DNA of 38,693 nucleotides from Saccharicrinis sp. (GTDB lineage: Bacteria; Bacteroidota; Bacteroidia; Bacteroidales; Marinilabiliaceae). Below are positions 7,618 to 16,995 of this stretch, piece after piece. The translations under genes were made by a program, and so were the position numbers. Each line of letters begins with the position of its first letter. Within the stretch, counting starts at the first letter, position 1. Below the pieces are notes generated by a model, which saw only the letters and a list, made by a program, of their open reading frames with translations, did no database searches and had not been told where the DNA came from. The DNA lies in contig JAGXIO010000071.1 of assembly GCA_024635555.1 (NCBI GenBank), positions 1 to 38,693 on the forward strand. Direction: 5' to 3'.

Positions 7618-8574
7618 ATGCTTGATTTAGAAAAACATATTAACGACTTACTGTACAATTACGATTGTGTAATTGTACCCGGTTTGGGTGGCTTTGTTGC
7701 GAACAATAAAAATGCAACACTGAACGAAAAGACGGGCATTTTTAGTCCACCCCGGCGCGAGATAGGTTTTAACAAAAGCTTATCGCATAACGATGGTTTA
7801 TTGATAAGCCACATGTCAAGTGCGCATGGCATTAGTTTTGAAGAATGCAGCAGCAAGTTGGCACGGCATATTCATCTATTAAAGGAAGAACTGAAACAAG
7901 GAGTCATCATCGCGATAGGTGATGCGGGCGAATTGAAAAACGATGCCTTGGGAAATACCTTGTTCATACCTAATTTAGCGGAGTCGTTTGCTATGGACTC
8001 TTATGGACTGTCCACCTTTCATTTTAATACTTTAAATGAGGTTAAGGAGCAAAATGAAACTACGCGCCGCTGGGTTAGGCATACTTTACAATCAAGGAGT
8101 GTACGCCAGATTGCCGCTAGTGTAACTTTGATAATAGGCATGTTGTTTGTTTCGCCCGAAATTGGAAATCAAATGCAACAGAGTGCTTTTACCGATATGT
8201 TTCCAAAAACGGAATATCATGTAGCACCTGCCGTTGATAATGATGAAGCCATCACTGCCAATTTAGTTTCGGATTTAGCAGATGCAACGGAAAATATGGT
8301 TTCTGAAGTGCAATCGAGCGAAACAGTAGCCCTTCCTATAGAAAGCCAAAATTCTTACTTTATTATAGGTGCCAGCTTTAAAGAGGAGCATCAGGCAAAA
8401 ACATATTTGAAAAACTTGTCCCGCAAAGGTATTGAGGGAGCCGAGATTATATCGGCAAATAAGCGCTTTCGCGTTTCGCTGGAAGGTTTTAATAACAAAG
8501 AGATAGCCTTGGGAGCTTTGGAAAACTATCGCAAAAAGAATGGTTCAAATTCGGTATGGTTATTAAAGAATTAG
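7618..8574 (+). CDS. HU-CCDC81-like and SPOR domain membrane protein
   Basis: A 318-aa protein in three parts. Residues 1 to about 135 match the Bacteroidota HU-CCDC81 type (LEKHINDLLYNYDCVIVPGL, then NKSLSHNDGLLI), a divergent tandem HU-like region. A single membrane segment follows at about 163-180 (IAASVTLIIGMLFV). A linker leads to a C-terminal SPOR domain (246-318, from SYFIIGASFKEEHQAKTYLK), the fold that binds glycan strands stripped of stem peptides at division sites. The protein would therefore have an HU-like head in the cytoplasm and a peptidoglycan-binding tail in the periplasm. A role tying DNA or another cytoplasmic partner to the septum is inference. Confidence 0.82.
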   Translation: MLDLEKHINDLLYNYDCVIVPGLGGFVANNKNATLNEKTGIFSPPRREIGFNKSLSHNDGLLISHMSSAHGISFEECSSKLARHIHLLKEELKQGVIIAIGDAGELKNDALGNTLFIPNLAESFAMDSYGLSTFHFNTLNEVKEQNETTRRWVRHTLQSRSVRQIAASVTLIIGMLFVSPEIGNQMQQSAFTDMFPKTEYHVAPAVDNDEAITANLVSDLADATENMVSEVQSSETVALPIESQNSYFIIGASFKEEHQAKTYLKNLSRKGIEGAEIISANKRFRVSLEGFNNKEIALGALENYRKKNGSNSVWLLKN

Positions 8575-8591
8575 TATAAAAAAATATAAAT

Positions 8592-8628
8592 AAAAAAAGC
8601 TGACTCTTTCGAGTCAGCTTTTTTTTTA
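8592..8628. terminator. Bidirectional terminator between the HU/SPOR gene and asd
   Basis: A perfect 10-bp stem AAGCTGACTC / GAGTCAGCTT with a TTTC loop, A-tract on the left and T-tract on the right. It works for the plus gene ending at 8574 and the minus gene asd, whose stop lies inside the T-tract. Confidence 0.88.
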
Positions 8629-9636
8629 TTTAATCAAACCTTGTTCTATCATATACTCTGCAATTTGCACGGCATTGAGGGCAGCACCTTTTTTTATCTG
8701 GTCGCTCACGCACCAAAAGGCTATTCCATTGGGGTTGGAAATATCCTTGCGAATGCGTCCCACAAAAACATCATCTTGGCCAGCCAGGTTAAAAGGCATT
8801 GGGTATTCTTTGGCCTGAGGATTGTCCATCACGGTTATTCCTTTAAATTTTTCGCAAGCAGCACGGTACTCTTCGGGCGAAACAGGTCGTTCCGTCTCTG
8901 CCCACACCGATTCTGAATGCGCTCTCATCACAGGCACACGAACCGTTGTGGCACTCACCTGAATGTCCGAGTTCATAATTTTGCGGGTTTCGTTGTACAT
9001 TTTCATCTCCTCTTTGGTATATCCGTTATCGGTAAACACATCAATATGCGGGATAACGTTAAAAAGAAGCTGGTGCGCAAATTTATCCACGGTAAGTTCT
9101 TTGCCAGCAGCAAAATCCCTGGCCTGCTGCTCCAATTCATCCATGGCTGCTGCTCCTGCGCCACTAGCCGATTGATACGAGGAAACGTGTACGCGTTTTA
9201 TATGTGATATATTTTCGAGCGCTTTCAAAGCCACCACCATTTGAATAGTGGTACAATTGGCATTGGCGATAATATTTCGGGGTGCATTTTTGCAATCTTC
9301 GGCATTCACCTCAGGTACAACCAAAGGCACATCGTTGTCCATTCTAAAGGCACTTGAGTTATCAATCATGATGGCTCCGTACTTGGTTATGGTAGGGGCA
9401 AATTCTTTTGAAATTCCTGCGCCGGCAGAAACCAAGGCTATATCGATACCTTTAAAATCGTCGTTATGCTTTAACTCTTTAACCTTTAAATCCTTGCCCT
9501 TGAATGTATAAATCTTGCCGGCACTGCGCTCAGAACCAAACAAAACCAATTCGCTTAAGGGGAAATTGCGTTCTGCCAAAACTTTCAGAAACTCCTGTCC
9601 TACTGCACCGCTGGTACCTACGACTGCTACTTTCAT
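8626..9636 (-). CDS. asd: Aspartate-semialdehyde dehydrogenase
   Basis: NADPH-dependent reduction of aspartyl phosphate to aspartate semialdehyde, the branch point to lysine/diaminopimelate, threonine and methionine. The N-terminal nucleotide motif [11 protein letters not shown] (6-16), the active-site Cys128 (NANCTT) and the catalytic His240 (VMRAHSE) are all present. The 336-aa length fits the USG-1/Asd family. It sits convergent to the HU/SPOR gene, sharing a bidirectional terminator, and divergent from the surface-protein gene at 9764. As a source of diaminopimelate it links to the peptidoglycan genes elsewhere in the window. Confidence 0.94.
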   Translation of the reverse strand: MKVAVVGTSGAVGQEFLKVLAERNFPLSELVLFGSERSAGKIYTFKGKDLKVKELKHNDDFKGIDIALVSAGAGISKEFAPTITKYGAIMIDNSSAFRMDNDVPLVVPEVNAEDCKNAPRNIIANANCTTIQMVVALKALENISHIKRVHVSSYQSASGAGAAAMDELEQQARDFAAGKELTVDKFAHQLLFNVIPHIDVFTDNGYTKEEMKMYNETRKIMNSDIQVSATTVRVPVMRAHSESVWAETERPVSPEEYRAACEKFKGITVMDNPQAKEYPMPFNLAGQDDVFVGRIRKDISNPNGIAFWCVSDQIKKGAALNAVQIAEYMIEQGLIK

Positions 9637-9763
9637 CGAACTTTATTTTAATAATTAATAAATAATCAATAACTTATATCAAACAAATTATGTAAATTGT
9701 TAACTGCTGACAAGTATGACATTTGTCATGCAAAACTATTTAAAATACTCCAATACACATACT

Positions 9764-12640
9764 ATGTATCGCATTATTTTACTTTTCGTATTTTTTTGCC
9801 CAAATATTTCGGCGCAATTCACCGAAAACTGGAACGACAATAGCTTTACCACACCCCCTGTTTGGAGTGGACAATTGGACAAATATAACATTAATACCTC
9901 GCAACAAAAACTGCTTTTAAATGCACCATCTGAAACATCGGAAGCCTACTTAAGCACGTCCAGTGAAGCTATTGGCGATGCCACTTGGGAATTTAGCGTG
10001 TACATGGATTTTAACCCTTCAAGCACCAACTATGCGCTCATTTTTTTAAGTAGTAATCAGATTGCTTATAACGAGAACTTGGAAGGTTATTATGTGATGG
10101 TTGGTAACACCGACGACGAAGTTTCGCTGTGGAAAAGAGAAGCTGGCAGTAATGTGAAGATAATTGATGGCAGGGATAAAATACTGGATAGTCCATCGGT
10201 AAGTGTAACCATTAAAGTAGAACGGGATAATGGTGGCAACTGGCATCTGCAAACAAAATTACCCGGACAAAGTTACGTCACAGAGGGTAAGGTAGAAGAT
10301 AATTTCATGGCGAGTTCTAAGTATTTTGGCATTTATTGTCGCTACACTTCTACCCGCAGCGATAAGTTTTCATTTGGACCTATTACCGTTTCTGGCAATG
10401 CCTTTGTGGATAAGGATAAACCCCGAATACGATCACACCAATTGATATCGGGAAATCAATTCGACATTGTTTTTAGCGAAAACCTTCATCCTGCAAGCGT
10501 TTCTGTAGATAATTTCATAGCTGAACCAGGCGCTATACATCCCAATAGATTTACGCTTACAGACAATAGGGTAACTATTTATTTTAATGATTATTTGGCA
10601 GATACTAACTATGGGAATCTGACTATTAAGGGTGTTGAAGATGAGTCGGGTAACGCTATTAAAGATACTTCGTTGACCTATAGTTTTAAACGAATTAAAT
10701 TACTGAGAGCCAGGATTGCCAATCCCAATAGTTTGCAGCTTATTTTTAGCAAACCTTTAGATGCATCGGTTATAGACATGAATGTAATAGAAACCGAATT
10801 AAACTTTGACCCACCCGCATTAGTTAATGATACCACCTTACTGTTCACAAGTGTTTTAGCTTTGGTTCCCAATCAAGCTTATGCATTGAAACTATCCAAA
10901 ATACCTGCCGCCTTTGGCGATATTGTCAAAGACACCACCATACAAATTATCTATCGTCCGGCCGAGAGATTTGATATTGTATTTACGGAATTTATGCCTG
11001 ACCCAAGCCCCAACGTTGGACTTTTTGATGCTGAATATATCGAACTGTATAACCGCAGGGATTACACCATAAATTTAGAGGGTATGAAGCTGATAATAAA
11101 CGATAAGGAGACTATTTTGCCAAACTACGAATTGGCGCCCAATGCTTATGTGCTTATTATCAACGAAAATTACTTGGCCGATTTGCCTAAAAGCCTTCCC
11201 GTACTCGGCTTAAAAAGTATGCCTGCATTAACCAACAGTTCCGGAACCCTGATTTTATATCATGCTAACAATACGGTTAGCGATGTAATTCAGTATCCGT
11301 TGGAAATTGAAGAGGGTGGGTTTAAGGAGGAAGGGGGATGGGCCTTTGAGCGTATCGACCTTAACAACCATCAGGCCGACAATAACTGGGCATATTCTAT
11401 TAATTTAGAAGGTGGCACTCCTGGATCCGTAAACTCGGTAAGTGCAGCAAATCCGGATGCGACCGCTCCCCATGTCCGTTACCTTTCGTTTATAGATGCA
11501 CAAACGTTTCAAATTGTTTTTAGCGAAGCTTTAAAAGATACCGAAAGCTTTGATCCATCAATGATGCATGTGGATGGAGCTGTTGTTTCGAGCATTATTG
11601 CTGAGCCCATCTTTTTAAACAGCCTTCGTGTTTCGTTTGCCGAAAATTTACCTGTTGGGCAGATTTTTAAAGCCAATTTCACACAGCCACTTAACGATTT
11701 TGCCGGCAATGCACTAAATAATAATGAATCAGACAAAAAGCACGCTCTACGGCTGGGTGTGCCTGAAATGATGGATAGTTTTAATGTATGCGTTAACGAG
11801 GTTTTGTTTAATCCCAAGCCTGAGGATGTTGATTTCGTTGAAATCTTTAACCGATCAGATAAAATTCTCAATCGAAGTGATATTTATTTATCGTCTCTCC
11901 TCAATCCTTCTTTTGGCGATTTAGTGCCAGATGCCTTAACGCAAATAGATGATAAAAACAGGCTGCTTTTCCCTAACGATTATTTGGTTGTTACATCCAA
12001 TGTGAAAATAACTGGCAGCGTACATGCCAATGTGGATGAGGAACTCGTGAGCCAAAGTAATCTGCCATCGATGAGTGATGATGAAGGGAGCATTGTTATT
12101 GCTAAAAATAACGGCGAAATAATTGATTACTTTGTATATAACAGCAATATGCATTTTGAGCTTTTGCGAAACAAGGAAGGTGTTTCGCTGGAGCGGATAA
12201 GTCCAAATGCTAGCACTAATACAGCTCACAATTGGCATTCTGCTTCGCAACAAAGCAACTATGCGACGCCTACCCTGCAAAACTCGCAATATTCTGCCTA
12301 CGTACCACGTGAAACTAAGAGTTGGCTGACTTTGGAAAAAGAAGAATTTAGCCCTAATGCCGATGGAACGGATGACTTTATGCAGATAAACTATTTCCTG
12401 CGAGAATCAGGTTGGACCGGTAACGTTATCATTTACAATCGTTACGGATATCCTGTTAAAACCATAGCCAACAATGAGTTACTGGGAGTGCAGGGCTTTT
12501 TTACCTGGGATGGAACAACGGATAGTAACCAGCAATGCGCCATGGGAATTTACCTTGTTTACGCCAATTTTTTTTCGTTAACGGGCGAAAGAAAACAACA
12601 AAAGCTTACGGTGGTATTAAATGCAGGACGAAAACGGTAA
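9764..12640 (+). CDS. Large secreted protein with two lamin-tail domains and a CHU_C-like C-terminus
   Basis: A surface or secreted protein of 958 aa from the ATG at 9764, which opens a clean signal peptide (MYRIILLFVFFCPNISAQ). The ORF's first ATG at 9716 would put 16 polar residues in front and is less likely. The N-terminal ~200 residues look like a carbohydrate-binding-type beta sandwich. Ig-like SbsA/Big_5-type repeats follow at about 220-400 and 570-665 (each carries FDIVFSE or FQIVFSE). Lamin-tail domains lie at about 401-555 (FTEFMPDPSP, EYIELYNRRD) and 672-842 (NEVLFNPKPEDVDFVEIFNR). The last ~100 residues (FSPNADGTDD ... VIIYNRYGYPVKTI ... FTWDG) are a gliding-motility/CHU_C-type domain, expected to target type IX secretion. 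Substrate or partner is unknown. Confidence 0.87.
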   Translation: MYRIILLFVFFCPNISAQFTENWNDNSFTTPPVWSGQLDKYNINTSQQKLLLNAPSETSEAYLSTSSEAIGDATWEFSVYMDFNPSSTNYALIFLSSNQIAYNENLEGYYVMVGNTDDEVSLWKREAGSNVKIIDGRDKILDSPSVSVTIKVERDNGGNWHLQTKLPGQSYVTEGKVEDNFMASSKYFGIYCRYTSTRSDKFSFGPITVSGNAFVDKDKPRIRSHQLISGNQFDIVFSENLHPASVSVDNFIAEPGAIHPNRFTLTDNRVTIYFNDYLADTNYGNLTIKGVEDESGNAIKDTSLTYSFKRIKLLRARIANPNSLQLIFSKPLDASVIDMNVIETELNFDPPALVNDTTLLFTSVLALVPNQAYALKLSKIPAAFGDIVKDTTIQIIYRPAERFDIVFTEFMPDPSPNVGLFDAEYIELYNRRDYTINLEGMKLIINDKETILPNYELAPNAYVLIINENYLADLPKSLPVLGLKSMPALTNSSGTLILYHANNTVSDVIQYPLEIEEGGFKEEGGWAFERIDLNNHQADNNWAYSINLEGGTPGSVNSVSAANPDATAPHVRYLSFIDAQTFQIVFSEALKDTESFDPSMMHVDGAVVSSIIAEPIFLNSLRVSFAENLPVGQIFKANFTQPLNDFAGNALNNNESDKKHALRLGVPEMMDSFNVCVNEVLFNPKPEDVDFVEIFNRSDKILNRSDIYLSSLLNPSFGDLVPDALTQIDDKNRLLFPNDYLVVTSNVKITGSVHANVDEELVSQSNLPSMSDDEGSIVIAKNNGEIIDYFVYNSNMHFELLRNKEGVSLERISPNASTNTAHNWHSASQQSNYATPTLQNSQYSAYVPRETKSWLTLEKEEFSPNADGTDDFMQINYFLRESGWTGNVIIYNRYGYPVKTIANNELLGVQGFFTWDGTTDSNQQCAMGIYLVYANFFSLTGERKQQKLTVVLNAGRKR

Positions 12641-12644
12641 GTCG

Positions 12645-12691
12645 AAAAAAAGAGCAGTTGATGGTTTTTTGCAACCAGGCAACTGCTCTTT
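12645..12691 (-). terminator. Terminator of asnA (convergent region)
   Basis: A 12-bp perfect stem AAAGAGCAGTTG / CAACTGCTCTTT around a 19-nt loop. On the minus strand it ends in a T-run, so it mainly serves asnA; it may also stop the plus-strand gene. Confidence 0.8.
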
Positions 12692-12716
12692 GTGAGTTTT
12701 AAAGTTTAATGTGAAT

Positions 12717-13754
12717 TTACACCAAAAATATCTTGTTTTCTTTGCATTCCTTGCGCATGCTCTCAGGCCATATACTCGATTGTATTTCGCCGATATGGGC
12801 TTTGCGCAAAAAGAACATGCAAAGTCGCGACTGGCCAATACCGCCGCCGATGGAAAGTGGCAGTTCGCCGTTCAATAATCGTTTATGAAAAAGAAGCTCT
12901 TTACGCTCGCTGCAATTTTCTATTTGCAACTGGTGGCTGAGTACTTCCGGACTCACACGAATACCCATGGACGATAACTCGAAAGAGTTTTCAAGTATCG
13001 GATTCCAAACCAAAATATCACCATTCAAACCATGATACTTATCGCCCGTTAATGTGCTCCAATCATCGTAATCGGGTGCACGGCCATCATGCTTTTCGCC
13101 GTTACTTAACGCATGGCCAATGCCAATAATAAAAACAGCACCGTACTTTTTGGCTACTGCATCTTCGCGGCCTTTAGGGCTTAAATTAGGATACTCGTCA
13201 AGCAGATCCTGCGCCTGTATAAATGTTATGTTCTCGGGAAGGATGGGTTTAATCTGCGGGTAACGCTCGTAAACCACAAACTCGGTACGTTTTAGCACCT
13301 CGTATATTTTTTCGACAATATATTTTAAATAATCCAGATTGTAGTTCTCTTTAGCAATACTTCGCTCCCAGTCCCACTGATCAACATACAGCGAATGTAT
13401 GTTGTCCAATTCTTCATCCGGGCGGATGGCGTTCATATCCGTATATAGTCCATATCCCGCTTCAATTTCGTAATCGGCAAGTGCCATACGCTTCCATTTG
13501 GCAAGGGAGTGTACTACCTCGGCTATTTGGTCGTTAAACTCTTTTATTGGAAATGCAACCGGACGTTCGGTGCCGTTGAGATCGTCGTTTATACCGGTAC
13601 CTTTCATCACAAATAATGGGGCAGTTACGCGACGTAAACGCAGCTCAGCCGATAGGGCGGTTTGAAAATGATCCTTAACCGTTTTTATCGCATGTTCCGT
13701 TTGAATTAGGTTTAGCGGAGACTCATAGTCCTTTGGAATAAATAATTTAGCCAT
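12717..13754 (-). CDS. asnA: Aspartate--ammonia ligase (asparagine synthetase A)
   Basis: ATP-dependent amidation of aspartate with ammonia to give asparagine; a class II aminoacyl-tRNA-synthetase-like fold. Family blocks are clear: the N-terminal IPKDYESPLNL, the central DQWDWE, GKEx-like FIIGIGHALSNGEKHDGRAP, and the C-terminal LPLSIGGGIGQSRLCMFFLR motif 3. The 345 aa are full length. It sits as a single gene divergent from tyrS, with 221 bp between them holding promoter boxes for both. AsnA rather than AsnB fits many anaerobic or facultative Bacteroidota. Confidence 0.94.
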   Translation of the reverse strand: MAKLFIPKDYESPLNLIQTEHAIKTVKDHFQTALSAELRLRRVTAPLFVMKGTGINDDLNGTERPVAFPIKEFNDQIAEVVHSLAKWKRMALADYEIEAGYGLYTDMNAIRPDEELDNIHSLYVDQWDWERSIAKENYNLDYLKYIVEKIYEVLKRTEFVVYERYPQIKPILPENITFIQAQDLLDEYPNLSPKGREDAVAKKYGAVFIIGIGHALSNGEKHDGRAPDYDDWSTLTGDKYHGLNGDILVWNPILENSFELSSMGIRVSPEVLSHQLQIENCSERKELLFHKRLLNGELPLSIGGGIGQSRLCMFFLRKAHIGEIQSSIWPESMRKECKENKIFLV

Positions 13755-13806
13755 TACCTGATGTTTATATTCTATGATTATATTAGGTTATTTCTGATTT
13801 AATACA

Positions 13807-13814
13807 CAAAGGTA
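13807..13814 (-). promoter_or_regulatory. Putative -7 box (TACCTTTG) for asnA
   Basis: TACCTTTG on the minus strand fits TAnnTTTG and lies about 52 nt before the asnA start. No good -33 TTTG is seen at the right distance. Confidence 0.3.
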
Positions 13815-13923
13815 TTAAAAACTATTAATTAGAAACTATTTGAGGTTGAAATATGCTTAGTTTAAAACATTTGCTTTAGTTATCTTCCTAAATTGAAGGT
13901 GTTATTCTCTATGCAAACTTTAT

Positions 13924-13931
13924 TATCTTTG
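13924..13931 (+). promoter_or_regulatory. Putative -7 box (TATCTTTG) for tyrS
   Basis: TATCTTTG fits TAnnTTTG and lies 44 nt before the tyrS ATG, giving a leader of about 40 nt. No T-box-like structure is visible in that leader. A -33 TTTG is not evident. Confidence 0.35.
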
Positions 13932-13975
13932 TCACTCCAAAAAAAATAAAGTATAAAACATTCAATTATAGAAGC

Positions 13976-15268
13976 ATGAATTTTGTTGAGGAACTGAAAT
14001 GGCGTGGCATGATTCACGATATGATGCCGGGTACTGAAGAGCAATTACTAAAAGAAACAACTACGGCTTATGTGGGGATCGACCCAACTGCCGATTCGCT
14101 GCACATTGGTCACTTGGTGTCGGTGATGATGCTTAAACACTTTCAGGTAGCCGGACATAGACCCATTGTATTGGTGGGTGGTGCAACTGGCATGATTGGT
14201 GATCCATCGGGTAAATCCGACGAGCGCAACCTGTTGGACGAAACAACCCTGCGACATAACCAGGATTGCCTGAAAGGACAACTAAGCCATTTTTTGGATT
14301 TTAAGAGCGGTGCCAAAAACCAGGCCCTTATGGTGAATAACTATGATTGGATGAAGGAATTTTCGTTTCTGGATTTTATCCGTGACATAGGCAAGCACCT
14401 TACTGTTAACTATATGATGGCCAAGGATTCGGTTAAGAAGAGAATCAGTGGCGACGGAAATACGGGTCTCTCTTTTACTGAGTTTACCTACCAGTTGGTT
14501 CAGGGCACCGATTTTTACCACCTGTATCAGGAGTATGGATGCAAGCTTCAGATGGGTGGATCGGACCAATGGGGAAACATAACCACCGGAACCGAGCTTA
14601 TAAGACGTAAAACGGGTGGCGAAGCTTTTGCGCTCACTTGTCCGCTTATAACCAAGGCCGATGGTGGTAAATTCGGAAAAACAGAATCGGGTAACATTTG
14701 GTTGGATCCGCAACGTACCAGCCCCTACAAATTTTACCAGTTTTGGTTAAACACCTCCGATGCCGATGCCGAAAAGTATATCAAAATTTTTACGCTGCTT
14801 TCTAAAGAGGAGATAGCCAGCTTGGTAAAGGAACATGCCGAAGCACCCCATGCACGTGCCTTACAGAAAAAATTAGCCGAAGAAGTTACCGTGATGATTC
14901 ATGGCCGTGAAGCCTACGAAGCCTCGGTAGAAGCCAGCCAGATATTGTTTGGGCAATCGACCATGGAGGATCTCAAAAAGATTGATGAAGACACTTTCTT
15001 GGCTATTTTTGAAGGTGTGCCTACTTTTAATATCGAAAAAATTGAATTAAATAGCGGTATTGATGTATTGGAATTGCTGGCTGTTAAAACCGAAATATTC
15101 CCATCAAAAGGCGAAGCACGCAAAACTATTAAAGGTGGTGGCGCAAGCATGAACAAGGAAAAAATTACGGATGCCGAAATGCTGATAAATACAGATTACT
15201 TGTTAAACAACAAATACTTGCTGTTTCAGAAAGGTAAAAAGAACTTTTTTGTGGTGATAGCCGAGTAA
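13976..15268 (+). CDS. tyrS: Tyrosine--tRNA ligase
   Basis: Charges tRNA-Tyr in the cytosol. The class I HIGH signature is at 43-46 (SLHIGHLV), the tyrosine-binding [12 protein letters not shown] and [11 protein letters not shown] blocks follow, and the KMSKS loop appears as KFGKT (232-236), the usual variant in this enzyme type. A C-terminal S4-like RNA-binding domain covers about 362-430 ([15 protein letters not shown]). The 430-aa length is normal. It is transcribed alone, with its own terminator. Confidence 0.95.
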   Translation: MNFVEELKWRGMIHDMMPGTEEQLLKETTTAYVGIDPTADSLHIGHLVSVMMLKHFQVAGHRPIVLVGGATGMIGDPSGKSDERNLLDETTLRHNQDCLKGQLSHFLDFKSGAKNQALMVNNYDWMKEFSFLDFIRDIGKHLTVNYMMAKDSVKKRISGDGNTGLSFTEFTYQLVQGTDFYHLYQEYGCKLQMGGSDQWGNITTGTELIRRKTGGEAFALTCPLITKADGGKFGKTESGNIWLDPQRTSPYKFYQFWLNTSDADAEKYIKIFTLLSKEEIASLVKEHAEAPHARALQKKLAEEVTVMIHGREAYEASVEASQILFGQSTMEDLKKIDEDTFLAIFEGVPTFNIEKIELNSGIDVLELLAVKTEIFPSKGEARKTIKGGGASMNKEKITDAEMLINTDYLLNNKYLLFQKGKKNFFVVIAE

Positions 15269-15295
15269 GCTTTAATAACAGCAGTACAATATTTT

Positions 15296-15335
15296 AAAAC
15301 ACCCTCTTCAACACATTTTGGAGAGGGTGTTTTTA
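15296..15335 (+). terminator. Terminator of tyrS
   Basis: Stem AAAACACCCTCT / AGAGGGTGTTTT with a 14-nt loop, running into a T-tract, 27 bp past the tyrS stop. Confidence 0.85.
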
Positions 15336-15447
15336 TTTAAATAATTGGTGTTTCCGTAAGTTTTAGTAGACATACATCATATTATCTACATTTTGCTTTG
15401 GCATAAACAGTAATATTATTTATCATTGTCCGACAAAATTTTCAAAC

Positions 15448-15458
15448 AATAACCTTAA
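15448..15458 (+). promoter_or_regulatory. Leader motif AATAACCTTAA, copy 1
   Basis: AATAACCTTAA ends 11 nt before the ATG of the barrel protein at 15470. The same 11-mer sits at the same distance before the next barrel gene. It may be a translation or mRNA-stability signal in place of a Shine-Dalgarno site. Confidence 0.4.
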
Positions 15459-15469
15459 AAAAACAAACA

Positions 15470-16081
15470 ATGAAAAAATCACTTTTACTGGCGGTGTGCT
15501 GTGCTTTTATTACAACACTCTCTTTTGCACAAACAGAACAAGGGAAATTTTTTATTGGTGGTTCCGCCGATTTATCATTTTCATCTTTAAAAACTCAGCA
15601 AGAATATGATGGTGAAGTGGAGGACGATAAAGTTACCCAAACTCAATTTAGCATTACACCTTCAGTTGGATATTTTATAGCACAAAATTTACTGTTAAGC
15701 ATAAACTTTCAATATGAATCAGAAGAGTATGGTGACAATAAAGCGAATTCGTTAATGGTAGGGCCAGGGATTCGTTATTATTTTGGCAGTACTAATGTAA
15801 AACCTTTTATACAAGGCGATTTAATGTTTGGCAGTTTAAAATCTGAATATAATTACGATTTTAGTGGTTATGGTTTTGGTGGTTCTGATAGTTATGAATC
15901 CACAGAAAGTGCCATGGGTTATGATTTAGGTGCAGGTGTTGCAGTGTTCTTAAATAAACACATAGCTTTCGATTTTGGTTTGGGCTATGCCTCAGCGACA
16001 CTTACTTCCGATGAGGACAGTAAATTAAAAGCTAAAACATCTGGTGTGGTATTCGCTGCTGGTATCTCCGTGCATTTGTAA
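15470..16081 (+). CDS. Outer-membrane beta-barrel protein (OmpA/OmpW-like small porin type)
   Basis: A 203-aa protein with a signal peptide (MKKSLLLAVCCAFITTLSFA, cleavage before QTEQ). The mature part alternates hydrophobic and polar residues with Gly and aromatics, as in an 8-stranded barrel: FFIGGSADLSF, FSITPSVGYFIAQNLLLSI, GPGIRYYFG, KPFIQGDLMFG, and a terminal VVFAAGISVHL strand. A Gly/Tyr/Ser-rich loop (YDFSGYGFGGSDSYES) lies near residue 130. It belongs with the outer-membrane beta-barrel (OMP_b-brl) type; ligand unknown. Its leader motif and terminator match those of the next gene. Confidence 0.8.
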   Translation: MKKSLLLAVCCAFITTLSFAQTEQGKFFIGGSADLSFSSLKTQQEYDGEVEDDKVTQTQFSITPSVGYFIAQNLLLSINFQYESEEYGDNKANSLMVGPGIRYYFGSTNVKPFIQGDLMFGSLKSEYNYDFSGYGFGGSDSYESTESAMGYDLGAGVAVFLNKHIAFDFGLGYASATLTSDEDSKLKAKTSGVVFAAGISVHL

Positions 16082-16100
16082 AGACTATAATTTATTGCAA

Positions 16101-16126
16101 AACCGGCCACAGCGCCGGTTTTTTTG
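16101..16126 (+). terminator. Terminator of the first barrel gene
   Basis: Stem AACCGGC / GCCGGTT, loop CACAGC, then seven T (counting the stem end). Nearly identical to the hairpin at 16940. Confidence 0.85.
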
Positions 16127-16382
16127 TTTTATAAAATTAATTCTTCCTTTTATCCTTAAAGTTCAACGCGGGCTAATAGGGGTTGGCTAAATGCCAGCAG
16201 CCAATAGCTATCCGATATTTGCTATTTTACACTAACCTACCAAATATATCCATTAATTATTACTTTATCGTGATTATCGTGCACATTATGAGGAGAACGA
16301 CCTTTAACCCATTTCGCAAAGAATAAATTATTACATACCTTAAGGTCTTGTAATCTTTTTAATAACCTTAATTTTAAAAAAA
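16127..16382. other. Intergenic region before the second barrel gene
   Basis: About 255 bp without a supportable gene. It holds a short imperfect palindrome (TTGGCT ... AGCCAA, near 16183-16205) and the leader motif at 16361. A 68-aa frame on the opposite strand has no gene-like features. Confidence 0.4.
16361..16371 (+). promoter_or_regulatory. Leader motif AATAACCTTAA, copy 2
   Basis: The same 11-mer as at 15448, again ending 11 nt before the ATG (16383). A further CCTTAA lies just upstream at about 16338. Confidence 0.4.
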
Positions 16383-16910
16383 ATGAAAAAATTATTTTTA
16401 GCAATGGCCTTATTTGTTGCCATCTCATCCACAAGCGTTGCACAAGGCTGGAAAGTAGGTGGTGGTTTAACTTTGGGAACGGCAGTAGGCGTAGATGACG
16501 ATTTTAGCGAGAAAATGGGCTTTGGTCTTAATGTACGCGGTGATTATACCTTTAACGAAAAATTTTCGGTAGCTCCCGGATTTACGCTATTTTTCCCTGG
16601 TGGCCCTGATGAGGTTGATATAAGTGCTTGGCAAATAAACGGAGATGCCCATTATTCATTTTTGGAAGAAGATGCTTTTAGCTTGTATGCCATCGGAGGC
16701 TTAAATTATAGTAAAAGGAAATGGGACTATAATCAATCATATGAAGACGAAGATTACGCTTTCAGTGCAAGTGGTTCTGTTAGCGATAGCGAAATAGGCC
16801 TCAACCTAGGTGCAGGAATTAATTTTGGCAGCATGTTTTATGGCGAGTTGAAATACGATACTGCTTTTGAACAATTAGGTATTTCGGTAGGCGTATTATT
16901 TAGCCTTTAA
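16383..16910 (+). CDS. Outer-membrane beta-barrel protein
   Basis: A 175-aa protein with a signal peptide (MKKLFLAMALFVAISSTSVA, cleavage before QGWK). Amphipathic strands rich in Gly and aromatics follow (WKVGGGLTLGTAVGV, GFGLNVRGDYTF, FSLYAIGGLNYS, GLNLGAGINFGS, FYGELKYDTAF), and the last strand ends LGISVGVLFSL. This is the general small OMP barrel type; no specific function can be given. It follows another barrel gene on the same strand and shares its leader motif and terminator, though the proteins themselves are only loosely alike. Confidence 0.8.
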   Translation: MKKLFLAMALFVAISSTSVAQGWKVGGGLTLGTAVGVDDDFSEKMGFGLNVRGDYTFNEKFSVAPGFTLFFPGGPDEVDISAWQINGDAHYSFLEEDAFSLYAIGGLNYSKRKWDYNQSYEDEDYAFSASGSVSDSEIGLNLGAGINFGSMFYGELKYDTAFEQLGISVGVLFSL

Positions 16911-16939
16911 GGTTTTACCGTTTTTATATCATATTTTAC

Positions 16940-16964
16940 AACCGGCCACAGTGCCGGTTTTTTT
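16940..16964 (+). terminator. Terminator of the second barrel gene
   Basis: Stem AACCGGC / GCCGGTT with loop CACAGT, then a T-run. It differs from the hairpin at 16101 by one loop base. Confidence 0.85.
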
Positions 16965-16995
16965 ACCACATATTTTCTCGGCTGCATTCTAAATA

